Of a stretch of 64,000 nucleotides of DNA, positions 25,890 to 33,832 are shown in pieces (position 1 is the stretch's first letter; each line of letters begins with the position of its first letter). Made by a program: the position numbers and the translations under genes. Under the pieces are notes generated by a model. The model was not told where the DNA came from and made no database searches. It saw only the letters and a program-made list of their open reading frames with translations. The stretch spans positions 1 to 64,000 of the forward strand of contig JBCCAR010000019.1 of the NCBI GenBank assembly GCA_039814715.1, given 5' to 3'. The DNA comes from CAKZYD01 sp039814715. GTDB taxonomy: Bacteria; Pseudomonadota; Alphaproteobacteria; Sphingomonadales; CAKZYD01.

Positions 25890-27265
25890 GCAGGCTCGGC
25901 TTTAGGCCGCGGGAAGCGCACTTTATACCAAATGACGGCCAAAACGCCTGGAATGACATTTGACAGCACATTAGCAGCAACAACGCCTTCAAACCCAAAG
26001 CGCGGCGCGGCATAGAGGGCGACGGGCAAATAAATGACCACCAATTTGAGCGTATATAGCACCATATTGGGGCGCGGAATGCCAAGCGCATTAAACGCGC
26101 CGGCTGTAATCATCAAAAACGCGTAAAGCGGATAGGCGCCGGGCGCTGCCATCAAATAGGTGGCCGCATAGGCAATCGTATCAGGATTATCATCAAATGC
26201 GCCTGCAATGGGCTGCGCAAAGACCGCCAGAACGGCCCATATCAACAACGCATAGCCTGCCGCCAACAAAAAGGCCAAGCGCATCGCATCACGCATGCGC
26301 TGGATTTTGCCCGCGCCCATATTCTGGCCCACAAAAGGGCCGATACACGCAGATAACGCAAGCGGAATGATAAGCGCCATCATCTCGATACGGCTCGCAA
26401 CGCCCCACCCTGCCACGGCAGCCTCGCCAAAATCAGAAACAATTGCAACCAAGATCGCTGCTGAAATTGGCGTAATCGAATTGGTGAGCGCCGAAGGCAG
26501 CCCAACATGTAAAATACGCTTCCAATTTTGCTTCATCAGGTCAAAGCCGCCCAGATCAAGCGCGATCATCCGGTCCCCGCGAAGCAACAAGGCCATGCCA
26601 GCAGCACCGGCGAAAAGATTTGCCGCCAAAGACGCAATTGCAGCCCCTCGCAGGCCAAGTGCAGGGATAAACTCCCACCCAAAAATAAAGAGCGGATCGA
26701 GAATTGCGTTGGTAACCGCAGAAATGATCATGATGAGACTAGACCACGTCACATCTCCTCTGGCGCGCAAGGCTGAACTAGAGATCATCGATGGGCCCAT
26801 AATGGCCATGCCTGCTAAGTAAACAGACATGTAGTCTTTGATAAGCGGTATCAGGGTCTCATCGGCGCCCAAAAGCTGAAAGACCTGGTCTTGCAGTGGC
26901 AGCAATAAGGCTGCAACACCAACCGTTGCCGCCAGCGCCAAAAGAAAGGTGTGCAGCGTTGCGTGCTGCACATCAGACCAATCGGATGCCCCGATTGAGC
27001 GAGAAATAACGGCCGTCGCGCCAATACCGATCCCAATCAGGACGCTGGAGACGATGAAGGCGACTGGAAAGATATAGGCCATGGCGGCCAGCTCTCGCGT
27101 ACCTAGCAAGCCAACAAAATATGTGTCTATCACGGGCTGCGAGATAACCGCGATCAGCCCAATGATCATGGGGACCACAAGCTTTAAGAGACTGGATAAT
27201 ACGGGCCCCTGTGTTAGCCGCGGTGGGGCTACTGGTTTTGCAGCAGGGGTGTCAGATGTTTCCAT
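25844..27265 (-). CDS. MATE family multidrug/cation antiporter
   Basis: A 473-residue MATE transporter with twelve predicted membrane helices in two homologous halves. The typical start is LVVPMIIGLIAVISQPVIDTYFVG (first part at 28-45), then AAGMALLLRG and the second-half FVGQNMGAGK block. MATE proteins export cationic compounds in exchange for H+ or Na+. Residues after about 450 are encoded in DNA that also codes for the C-terminus of the opposite RND gene. Confidence 0.92.
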   Translation of the reverse strand: METSDTPAAKPVAPPRLTQGPVLSSLLKLVVPMIIGLIAVISQPVIDTYFVGLLGTRELAAMAYIFPVAFIVSSVLIGIGIGATAVISRSIGASDWSDVQHATLHTFLLALAATVGVAALLLPLQDQVFQLLGADETLIPLIKDYMSVYLAGMAIMGPSMISSSALRARGDVTWSSLIMIISAVTNAILDPLFIFGWEFIPALGLRGAAIASLAANLFAGAAGMALLLRGDRMIALDLGGFDLMKQNWKRILHVGLPSALTNSITPISAAILVAIVSDFGEAAVAGWGVASRIEMMALIIPLALSACIGPFVGQNMGAGKIQRMRDAMRLAFLLAAGYALLIWAVLAVFAQPIAGAFDDNPDTIAYAATYLMAAPGAYPLYAFLMITAGAFNALGIPRPNMVLYTLKLVVIYLPVALYAAPRFGFEGVVAANVLSNVIPGVLAVIWYKVRFPRPKAEPAQGVPGDPALGFSKQ

Positions 27266-27419
27266 GATAGGCAGATAGGCTCCTTTAAACGCAAATCACA
27301 GTGCTAATGGCAATAAAGTATGTTGCGCGCTTGTGGACAATCGCGGCCTGCTGATACTCTTTACATACATCTTCATTCGCGCCTACAGTCTCGTCCGATC
27401 ACTCTGTGGGGAGAGATTT

Positions 27420-28007
27420 ATGCGCGCATCACTGTTTTTTCTGGTTTCGTCCGTCTTTTGCGCTGCTTTAACGCCGCCTGCATCAGCGAGCAGCACCTTT
27501 TTGGGCAATGGGATGGGAAAAGCCTGTTTCGATGCCGTGCGGCTCGGCACAACCTCAAACAAAGACCTACAGCTCTGCACAGATGCCCTTGTCTCCGGCA
27601 CATTGACAGGCAAGGATTTGCCAGCGACCTATGTCAACCGTGGCATCATTTTGATGCGGATGGAACGCTATAAAGATGCGCTTAGCGATTATGAACGCGC
27701 GCTGGACTATAATCCCGCTTTAGCTGAAGCAAAAATTAATATGGGCGCAGCTCTCATCGGACTGCGGCGCTATGCTAGCGCAATCGGCTATCTTGAAAGC
27801 GGGTTGGAAGAAGGCCCAATCTCGCCCCACATAGCCCATTACAATTTGGGCATCGCGCATGAGCAAATAGGCGACTATCAGAATGCACGCGCCCATTATG
27901 CAAGTGCGGTAAGTGTAGCGCCAGAATGGTCTCCTGCGCTGCGCAAGCTAGAAAGCTTACCGCTCCCTTACGAACCGGCAGCCTCGGGCGAAAGCGAAAG
28001 CCGCTAA
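27420..28007 (+). CDS. Secreted tetratricopeptide repeat protein
   Basis: A 195-residue periplasmic protein. The start at 27420 has GGGGAGAG upstream and gives a clean signal peptide (MRASLFFLVSSVFCAALTPPASA). The earlier frame (27333) lacks this. About three TPR units follow from residue 70: YVNRGIILMRMERYKDALSD, then NPALAEAKINMGAALIGLRR, then the AHYNLGIAHEQIGDYQNARA region. TPRs mediate protein contacts; the partner is unknown. The CTAA at its end is shared with the convergent LpxR-like gene. Confidence 0.82.
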   Translation: MRASLFFLVSSVFCAALTPPASASSTFLGNGMGKACFDAVRLGTTSNKDLQLCTDALVSGTLTGKDLPATYVNRGIILMRMERYKDALSDYERALDYNPALAEAKINMGAALIGLRRYASAIGYLESGLEEGPISPHIAHYNLGIAHEQIGDYQNARAHYASAVSVAPEWSPALRKLESLPLPYEPAASGESESR

Positions 28008-28966
28008 AACAATGAAATACCAAAGCGTATCTCGCCAATGCGGTGAAAGGTCCGTTCTTGGAAATCGTGGCGGCGGCTGATGGCTGAAACGCCGAAGCCA
28101 AGCCAATAGCGCCCATAGCTAGCCAATGCACCAAAACGGCCTTCCCACTGCAGGGTTTTGTCTGGAGCCTCTAAGCTTGAGCGAAACAGGTTGCCTTCAA
28201 CCACGGTTGAATAAGCTTCTACCTCGCCGGTTGCACCTGCATGGATGTGCCAGCGAAAGCTATCTTTAGGTTTGAACAGTCGCGGCACTTCATGCCCATG
28301 GCGAATACTCAGCGCAGCGGGCTGACCTTCCAGATCTGGCCCGAAGCGCCAAACAAAGCCGGCGCGCGCACTTGTCGAAACGTTACCAAAACTCAGGCCT
28401 AAATAAGGCTCGAGGGTCAAGGCAAAGGCTTCATCCCCCAACACGTTGAGCGGTGCGGCAACGTCGTAGTGTAGATTAAGCGCCGGTTCCGTCCTGATCT
28501 GATTATCCCAGCCTTCAGCGCGCGGCAGATCACGGATACTGTGGACAAAATTCTGGACTTCGCCGCCAATGGCCGGCGGGCCAAAGACGCCCAAAACAAG
28601 AGACAGGCGGTGCACCAATGGCCCTTTGCTATAAACTGCGTCGACCTGGCCAAACAACAAACCAACATAGGGGCGCTCATTAGGCACAGCATCCGTCGTT
28701 TGTTTATCCACTGGTGTATAAATGAGCTGGCCTAGGCTATAGCGCATTTGAAATGCCTCAGGCTCAAAGGTGTTAGCCAAAAAAGATCGGATAAACTGAG
28801 GCGCTTGGCCGATATCAGCTGTATAGCTGAATAGACCGCCATTGGAATATTCCCGGTCCGTGCCGAAATAGAGATCATTATCAAGCGTGAAGGAAAATGT
28901 GCCGCCTGCGTAAGCTGGCAGCGCCCACACGCAGCAAAGAATAGATACGTAACGCCAAAGTCTCAT
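28004..28966 (-). CDS. LpxR-like lipid A 3'-O-deacylase (DUF2219) outer-membrane protein
   Basis: A 320-residue outer-membrane beta-barrel with a signal peptide (to about AYA-GG, residue 20). The family signature FTLDNDLYFGTDREYSNG near the N-terminus supplies the Asn-Asp pair of the LpxR active site. QNFVHSI followed by GWDNQIRTEPA matches the later His/Glu region, and the C-terminus IRFGISLF ends in phenylalanine as expected for an outer-membrane barrel. LpxR removes acyloxyacyl chains from lipid A, altering membrane and immune properties. Activity in this organism is inferred from family. Confidence 0.83.
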   Translation of the reverse strand: MRLWRYVSILCCVWALPAYAGGTFSFTLDNDLYFGTDREYSNGGLFSYTADIGQAPQFIRSFLANTFEPEAFQMRYSLGQLIYTPVDKQTTDAVPNERPYVGLLFGQVDAVYSKGPLVHRLSLVLGVFGPPAIGGEVQNFVHSIRDLPRAEGWDNQIRTEPALNLHYDVAAPLNVLGDEAFALTLEPYLGLSFGNVSTSARAGFVWRFGPDLEGQPAALSIRHGHEVPRLFKPKDSFRWHIHAGATGEVEAYSTVVEGNLFRSSLEAPDKTLQWEGRFGALASYGRYWLGFGVSAISRRHDFQERTFHRIGEIRFGISLF

Positions 28967-29087
28967 GGCACATCGATTAACGCGTTTGCCAACAAAGGCA
29001 AGAGCACGCCAGCGATATTCATTTAAGGGTCATATGCAAAGCGATATAGTCCGCACCGTCAGTACTGTTTCCAATGAGAGCTCAACG

Positions 29088-29723
29088 ATGAAGGCTTTTT
29101 TGTTTTTTCCAGTTGCCATCATGGCTGCGTTTTCTGCGCCAATGGCCCATGCGCAAAATAGTACCTTGCTGAGCGCAGTGGAAATCAACAACGCAGTGAA
29201 CGTAATTGATGATCTGCATATTTCGCTTACAAACCTAATGCTCTCGGATGAGGTGGACCTCGCCGCCCGAAAAGAGCTTATCGCGCCTGCGCTCACCAAA
29301 GCGTTTGACCTCCCGGCCATGACAAAGGCCGTCCTCGGCAGCCGTGCTTGGCGCGGTGCAACCCCGAATGAACAAGAGCAGGCAAAAGATGCCTTTAAAA
29401 ACTGGATGATTACCCAGTATGCGAGCCGGTTTACACGCAGCAAAAACCCTAAGTTTTCAACGCGCGAGACCCGGGATGGCGGCATCAACACAATTGTAGT
29501 GGAGACCGTGCTGCGCACCAGCAAGCGGCTTGTGAACCTTGACTACCGCATGCGCAAAAATGGTACTGATTTTCAAATCATCGATGTGTTTTTAGATGGC
29601 CGCGTGAGTGAAGTGGCACTTCGCAAGTCAGAATACCGCCAGCTGGTAAAATCCCAAGGCGTGGCCGGCTTCACGGACGCCCTCAACAAAAAATCTAAGG
29701 ATGCAGGCGCGTCGCCCAGCTAA
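29088..29723 (+). CDS. MlaC/Ttg2D-family periplasmic phospholipid-binding protein
   Basis: A 211-residue protein with a signal peptide (MKAFLFFPVAIMAAFSAPM to about AHAQ). It has the MlaC core: LTKAFDLPAMTKAVLGSRAWR, TPNEQEQAKDAFKNWMITQYAS and NLDYRMRKNGTDFQIIDVFLDG. MlaC carries phospholipids between the outer-membrane MlaA complex and the inner-membrane MlaFEDB transporter; the HpnM relative works with hopanoids. It stands alone without mla genes. The frame opens at 28965, but only the ATG at 29088 gives a signal peptide. It shares CTAA with the convergent matB. Confidence 0.85.
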   Translation: MKAFLFFPVAIMAAFSAPMAHAQNSTLLSAVEINNAVNVIDDLHISLTNLMLSDEVDLAARKELIAPALTKAFDLPAMTKAVLGSRAWRGATPNEQEQAKDAFKNWMITQYASRFTRSKNPKFSTRETRDGGINTIVVETVLRTSKRLVNLDYRMRKNGTDFQIIDVFLDGRVSEVALRKSEYRQLVKSQGVAGFTDALNKKSKDAGASPS

Positions 29724-31213
29724 CTTGAATAGTAGCTGGCATAGGCGTCTCTGAGAACTTCCTTGCGTACCTTGCCCATCGTATTGCGCGGTAAAGTATC
29801 TCGCTCAATCAGCGCCTTTGGCACTTTATAATTGGCTAAACTGGTTTTGAGGTCGCTTAGCAGGGCCGTTTCATCAACATCATAACCAGAACGCGGCACG
29901 ATGACTGCCGTTACCGCCTCGCCAAAATCAGCATGCGCAATGCCAATGACTGCACTTTCATCGATCTCTGGACGCGCGTTGAGGGCTTGCTCGATCTCAA
30001 TCGGATAGACGTTAAACCCGCCGGATATGATCATGTCCTTCGCCCGGCCAACAAGGAAAACATAACCCGCGTCGTCTTTATAGCCTTGATCCCCAGTTTT
30101 AAAGTAACCGTCGTTGGTAAACGACTGCGCTGTTTTATCTGGCGCGCGCCAATAGCCGGTCATGACATTTGGGCCCTTTACTTCAACGTCGCCCGTTTCT
30201 CCAGGCGGCACCTCTGCGCCATCAGGGCCGACAATCCGAATTGTTATGTCCGCCAGTGCTGGCCCAACCGCACCGGCAATGCGCGGTCCATCATAGAGAT
30301 TAGAGCTGATCATCACCGTTTCCGTCATGCCGTATCGCTCTAAGATCGCTGACCCAGCGCGATCTTCAAACGCCTTGAAGGTCTGGGGCAATAGCGGCGC
30401 TGAACCAGAAGTAAAAAGCCGCATATGTTCAGCGACCGCGCGCGTGAACTTAGGAGATGCAAGGAGCCGTGTATAAAATGTCGGCACGCCCATAAACACC
30501 GTCGCGTGCGGCAAATGGGTCAAAACACCCTCTACGGAGAAGCCGTCCAACAAAAGCTGCTGGCAGCCCGCCATGAAGGAGACATTGGACGCAACAAACA
30601 GCCCGTGTGCATGAAAAATTGGTAGCGCGTGGAGCAGTGTATCTTCAGCCGTAAAGCGCCAGGCTTTCGCCAGCGTTTTTGCGTTGCTCGATAGGTTACG
30701 ATGGGACAATACAGCCCCTTTGGGCTGGCCCGTCGTGCCGGACGTATACAAAATCGCCGCTGGATCGTCCGCATCGGCGTCATAAACGGGGCTCATGGGT
30801 GTCGTATCCGCCGCGGCTTGCATCAAGCTACCGCCGCGCCCTTCGAGCGTGTGAAACGCGCAGCGGTCATACTGCAAAGAGGCTGCGGCAAGCCCAGGGT
30901 CGACGACCAAAAGCGCGGGATCACTGTCCTCAACTATATGGGCCGCTTCATCAGCCGTATAAGCAGTATTCATCGGAACAAAAATTGCGCCAAAACGCAA
31001 ACACGCAAGATAAAGCGCTAAGGCTTCTGGGCTCTTTTTCACTTGGACAGCAACGCGGTCACCGGGCCGCACGCCGCTATCACAAAAGACGCCGCAAATG
31101 CGGGCGGACAACGCGTCCAAGTCTTCAAACCGCAATTGACGGCCATCGTCCGTTTTAATTGCAATGGCGTGGGGACTTTTAAACCCTGCAAACACATCAA
31201 AAATATTTGCCAA
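29720..31213 (-). CDS. matB: Malonyl-CoA synthetase (malonate-CoA ligase)
   Basis: A 497-residue ANL ligase strongly resembling rhizobial MatB: VAVQVKKSPEALALYLACLR, LNTAYT-like NTAYTADEA, LYTSGTTGQPKGAVLSH, HALPIFHAHGLFVASNV, SGSAPLLPQTF, ERYGMTET, and PRNTMGKVRK with the catalytic lysine. It forms malonyl-CoA from malonate, CoA and ATP. The open frame reaches 31345, but GAGGGG sits eight bases before a TTG at 31213, which gives the family-typical N-terminus (M)ANIFDVF. An unusual TTG start is therefore likely. No matA or matC is adjacent. Confidence 0.88.
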   Translation of the reverse strand: MANIFDVFAGFKSPHAIAIKTDDGRQLRFEDLDALSARICGVFCDSGVRPGDRVAVQVKKSPEALALYLACLRFGAIFVPMNTAYTADEAAHIVEDSDPALLVVDPGLAAASLQYDRCAFHTLEGRGGSLMQAAADTTPMSPVYDADADDPAAILYTSGTTGQPKGAVLSHRNLSSNAKTLAKAWRFTAEDTLLHALPIFHAHGLFVASNVSFMAGCQQLLLDGFSVEGVLTHLPHATVFMGVPTFYTRLLASPKFTRAVAEHMRLFTSGSAPLLPQTFKAFEDRAGSAILERYGMTETVMISSNLYDGPRIAGAVGPALADITIRIVGPDGAEVPPGETGDVEVKGPNVMTGYWRAPDKTAQSFTNDGYFKTGDQGYKDDAGYVFLVGRAKDMIISGGFNVYPIEIEQALNARPEIDESAVIGIAHADFGEAVTAVIVPRSGYDVDETALLSDLKTSLANYKVPKALIERDTLPRNTMGKVRKEVLRDAYASYYSS

Positions 31214-31429
31214 CCCGCTGCCCCCTCGCGCTGCCGTGCGTGCTGGGTCTTTAACAACGCTGGGCAGAACGCGCCAGTCAGAAATTGCGCAGCGCGGGAC
31301 GTACGAGTTTTTCAGCATGCGCGGCAACGCCGCGGTTGATCCCAAGTCGATGCACCCTAAAACCTAAGTATTGCATCTGGCGGCTCTGCCACCATCTAGC
31401 ACCTTAACGGCAACAAACAGGAGGCCCCC

Positions 31430-32023
31430 ATGCCGATTAGCAAGCCCGATCTTCCCTATGCAGACAATGCCTTAGAGCCCGTCATCTCGGCAGAAACCAT
31501 CAGCTATCACTATGGCAAACACCATCAGGCCTATGTGAATAAGTGTAACGAACTAACCGCTGGAACGCCGCTTGAAAATGCGGACGTAGAAACCATCATC
31601 GTTGAAGCGGCCAAGGACAAAGGTGGCCTCTACAATCAGGCTGCTCAAGTGTGGAACCACACCTTCTACTGGGACAGCATGGCACCTGGCGCTGGCGGTG
31701 CGCCAACTGGTGAGATTGCAGCCATGATTGACAAAGACTTTGGGTCGTTCGATGAGTTCAAAGCCCAATTCAAAGCAAAAGCAGTCGGCCAGTTCGGAAG
31801 CGGTTGGGCATGGTTGGTTAAAGGGGCCAATGGCCTCGCCGTCACCAACTCACTGAACGCAGACACCCCGCTTGGAACTGATGAAGCACCGCTTCTTGTG
31901 TGCGACGTGTGGGAGCACGCTTACTATCTCGACCATCAAAACAAGCGCCCTGACTATGTGGATGCGTGGATGGACAATCTCGTGAGCTGGGACAAAGTCA
32001 ACGAGCGCCTCGCAGCTGCGTAA
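31430..32023 (+). CDS. sodB: Iron superoxide dismutase
   Basis: A 197-residue cytosolic Fe-type SOD. Metal ligands are His27 (ISYHYGKHH), the histidine in AAQVWNHTFYWDSM, and Asp and His in CDVWEHAYYLDH. The AAQVWNHTFYW and FGSGWAWL blocks favour Fe over Mn. It converts superoxide to oxygen and hydrogen peroxide. AGGAGG lies upstream of the ATG. An intrinsic terminator follows at 32055-32088. Confidence 0.96.
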   Translation: MPISKPDLPYADNALEPVISAETISYHYGKHHQAYVNKCNELTAGTPLENADVETIIVEAAKDKGGLYNQAAQVWNHTFYWDSMAPGAGGAPTGEIAAMIDKDFGSFDEFKAQFKAKAVGQFGSGWAWLVKGANGLAVTNSLNADTPLGTDEAPLLVCDVWEHAYYLDHQNKRPDYVDAWMDNLVSWDKVNERLAAA

Positions 32024-32054
32024 AACGACTGTATCGTATCGGTAGAGACCTTAG

Positions 32055-32088
32055 GCCTCGCGCGGCACATGCCGGGCGGGGCTTTTTT
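32055..32088 (+). terminator. Intrinsic terminator after sodB
   Basis: A 12-base stem (GCCTCGCGCGGC at 32055-32066 with GCCGGGCGGGGC at 32071-32082, one mismatch and one G-T pair) closes over ACAT and is followed by six T residues. It lies 32 bases after the sodB stop and its T-run overlaps the stop codon of the convergent hydrolase gene. Confidence 0.9.
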
Positions 32089-32986
32089 ATGGGGCAACCT
32101 CTGCGTCGATCCAATCGAGCACATGCTGCGCGACAGTCTGCCAGCGCGTATCGACCATCAGGGCATGAGCCGTGTCTTCGAAAATTACTGGTGTAACCCC
32201 GTGAAACTGAGCAGTGCGTTCAACCGCTGATGCAGGGATCAGCCGGTCTTCAGAGCCACCGACAACTGTCAGCGGAATACCATTTAAGTATCCAGGGGCG
32301 CAGGCCAAGGGTAGCTGGGCTTCCATCAATGCGCGCGGTGCCTCGGGCGACGAGCGGCGCAGAATATCGCGCGCAACCGCATCTGGCGCGTCAGGCGAGA
32401 ACAGCGCCTCGCGTGCCACACTGACACTGCCCATGGAAGGCGACATTGCGAAGGTTGCCGTGTTCCAAAATAATAAGGGATTAGACAGCGCGAGTTGCCA
32501 TGAGGCGAAGGTCATCCCTTCAGGCGGCACACTGGCGAGCAAGGCAAGCGCATGCGGGTGCTGCACGGCGCTTACTTTTTGAGCAACAAGGCCGCCGAGC
32601 GAATGCCCTATCAGAATGGGAGGGATGCCCAAGTGTTCGATTAAATCTTCCACATCGGCCGCATAGTCTGACAGGCCGTGCGGAGTTGGAATGAAAGGGC
32701 TGACTGAGCGGCGCCCGCGCAAGTCAATCGCATAGCTATCAAAGCCATGATGGGCGAAGAACGGCTGAAAATAACGGCCCCAAATCCAGCCACCGCAGAA
32801 CGCGCCGTGAATGAACACGATTGGGCGTTTGTGGGCCTTACCGTCGCTGCGTGCCTCATAAAACTGCAAAGCAGAGCGCGCAGGTCGCTGCAACGTCTTG
32901 ACAGTGACCTCAGTGTCGAAAGCCTGATCCAAATTTCTTTTCCAATCCAATGGGTTTAGCAAGCAGCGCAAACCCCGCGCGACCAT
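32087..32986 (-). CDS. Alpha/beta-fold hydrolase
   Basis: A 299-residue hydrolase. It has the oxyanion-hole segment VFIHGAFCGGWIWGRYF, the nucleophile elbow GHSLGG, an aspartate in VVGGSEDRLIPASA, and the final histidine in FEDTAHALMVDTRW. This triad fits esterases, lipases or C-C hydrolases. The ATG at 32986 is preferred to the GTG at 33013, though neither has a strong ribosome-binding site. Its stop lies in the sodB terminator region. Substrate unknown. Confidence 0.82.
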   Translation of the reverse strand: MVARGLRCLLNPLDWKRNLDQAFDTEVTVKTLQRPARSALQFYEARSDGKAHKRPIVFIHGAFCGGWIWGRYFQPFFAHHGFDSYAIDLRGRRSVSPFIPTPHGLSDYAADVEDLIEHLGIPPILIGHSLGGLVAQKVSAVQHPHALALLASVPPEGMTFASWQLALSNPLLFWNTATFAMSPSMGSVSVAREALFSPDAPDAVARDILRRSSPEAPRALMEAQLPLACAPGYLNGIPLTVVGGSEDRLIPASAVERTAQFHGVTPVIFEDTAHALMVDTRWQTVAQHVLDWIDAEVAP

Positions 32987-33113
32987 AGCGATCTCAAAGC
33001 ATGTGACAACCACAGCTTGCTGGGGCCGACCCTTTGATGTTGCATATGGCTGAAGAAAAAAGGCTTAAACGAAGTGAAATTCTTGCTGGAAATGTATCAG
33101 CGCCCACCCTATT

Positions 33114-33128
33114 TGTTATCATGTAACA
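33114..33128. promoter_or_regulatory. Candidate Zur box upstream of merC
   Basis: TGTTA-N5-TAACA (full: TGTTATCATGTAACA) ends 14 bases before the preferred merC start. The same 15-base format occurs at 56967-56981 and 57683-57697 in the zinc island, which encodes a Zur protein. The match in arms and spacing supports one shared repressor; the identification with Zur is inference. Confidence 0.6.
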
Positions 33129-33142
33129 TCAGCGGAAAACCA

Positions 33143-33511
33143 ATGCGCGTTTTATTCGACAAAATGGCTGTCTTTTTATCAGTGCTATGCATTGTGCATT
33201 GCCTGGCCATTCCTCTTTTACTTGTCGTCTTTCCAACCGCGCTTACCGGCGCCGCTCATACGGACATGACACATTACGTGTTGTTTATCGCTGCATTTCC
33301 GCTAAGCGTTTTTGCCATGTTTTATGGCTACCGGACCCACAAGCGCGCGCGCTATTCCCTGGTAGCCTTTCTTGGCTTAGCAGGCCTGGCCGCTGGGTTA
33401 GCCCTGCACGGCCTGACCTACGAAGTCTATGCAACGATCACCGGCGCAGTTGTTCTCGCGCTCGCTCATCTTGGGAACAAGGCAGCAGCTCAAACCGCCA
33501 GCGCGGTTTAA
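33143..33511 (+). CDS. MerC-domain membrane protein
   Basis: A 122-residue inner-membrane protein with four hydrophobic helices. The MerC motif is DKMAVFLSVLCIVHCLAIPL (residues 6-25, cysteines 16 and 20 flanking His19). Classical MerC imports Hg(II) in mercury resistance operons; chromosomal homologues without mer genes are common and may handle other soft or divalent metals. The frame opens at 33074, but the ATG at 33143 gives the family N-terminus. The Zur-like box just upstream points to zinc. Confidence 0.82.
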   Translation: MRVLFDKMAVFLSVLCIVHCLAIPLLLVVFPTALTGAAHTDMTHYVLFIAAFPLSVFAMFYGYRTHKRARYSLVAFLGLAGLAAGLALHGLTYEVYATITGAVVLALAHLGNKAAAQTASAV

Positions 33512-33568
33512 CGCCGCGACACAGGCTATCAAACGCGCAGTTAGCGGCACTGTTCGATCAGACAGCAA

Positions 33569-33687
33569 GATCGAACCAAAGGCAATGCGCTCAAGTAGAG
33601 CGACTGCCCAGTAGCGCGGAGATAATGGTGGAACTGCGCGATGAAAGATCGAACCGCAATCAACGTGCTCAAGTAGCGCGGAGATAA

Positions 33688-33694
<7 letters not shown>
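33569..33694 (-). repeat. Degenerate tandem copies of the tRNA-Ala 3' end
   Basis: Downstream of tRNA-Ala on its own strand, the T-arm block (gatcgaacc on the + strand) of the gene at 33704 recurs at 33647 and 33569. The block AGTAGCGCGGAGATAATGGTGGA is present in two exact 23-base copies, first parts at 33610 and 33672; the right copy runs into the tRNA CCA end. GCTCAAGTAG recurs at 33589 and 33667. Periods are 57 and 78 bases, differing by a 16-base insertion. The array therefore repeats the last part of the tRNA gene plus its downstream flank, as described for the tyrT locus of E. coli. Confidence 0.75.
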
Positions 33695-33763
<69 letters not shown>

Positions 33764-33832
33764 ACATTTGTCTCTCAGGCTCGATGTACGAAACAGGGTT
33801 TAAAAATGCAATGCCGCTTGGGGCGACCTGGG

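Noticed and set aside
33512..33687. Integrase attachment site or genomic island border at tRNA-Ala
   Set aside because: No integrase or island genes flank it and the MFS gene follows normally; the repeats are better described as a local tandem array.
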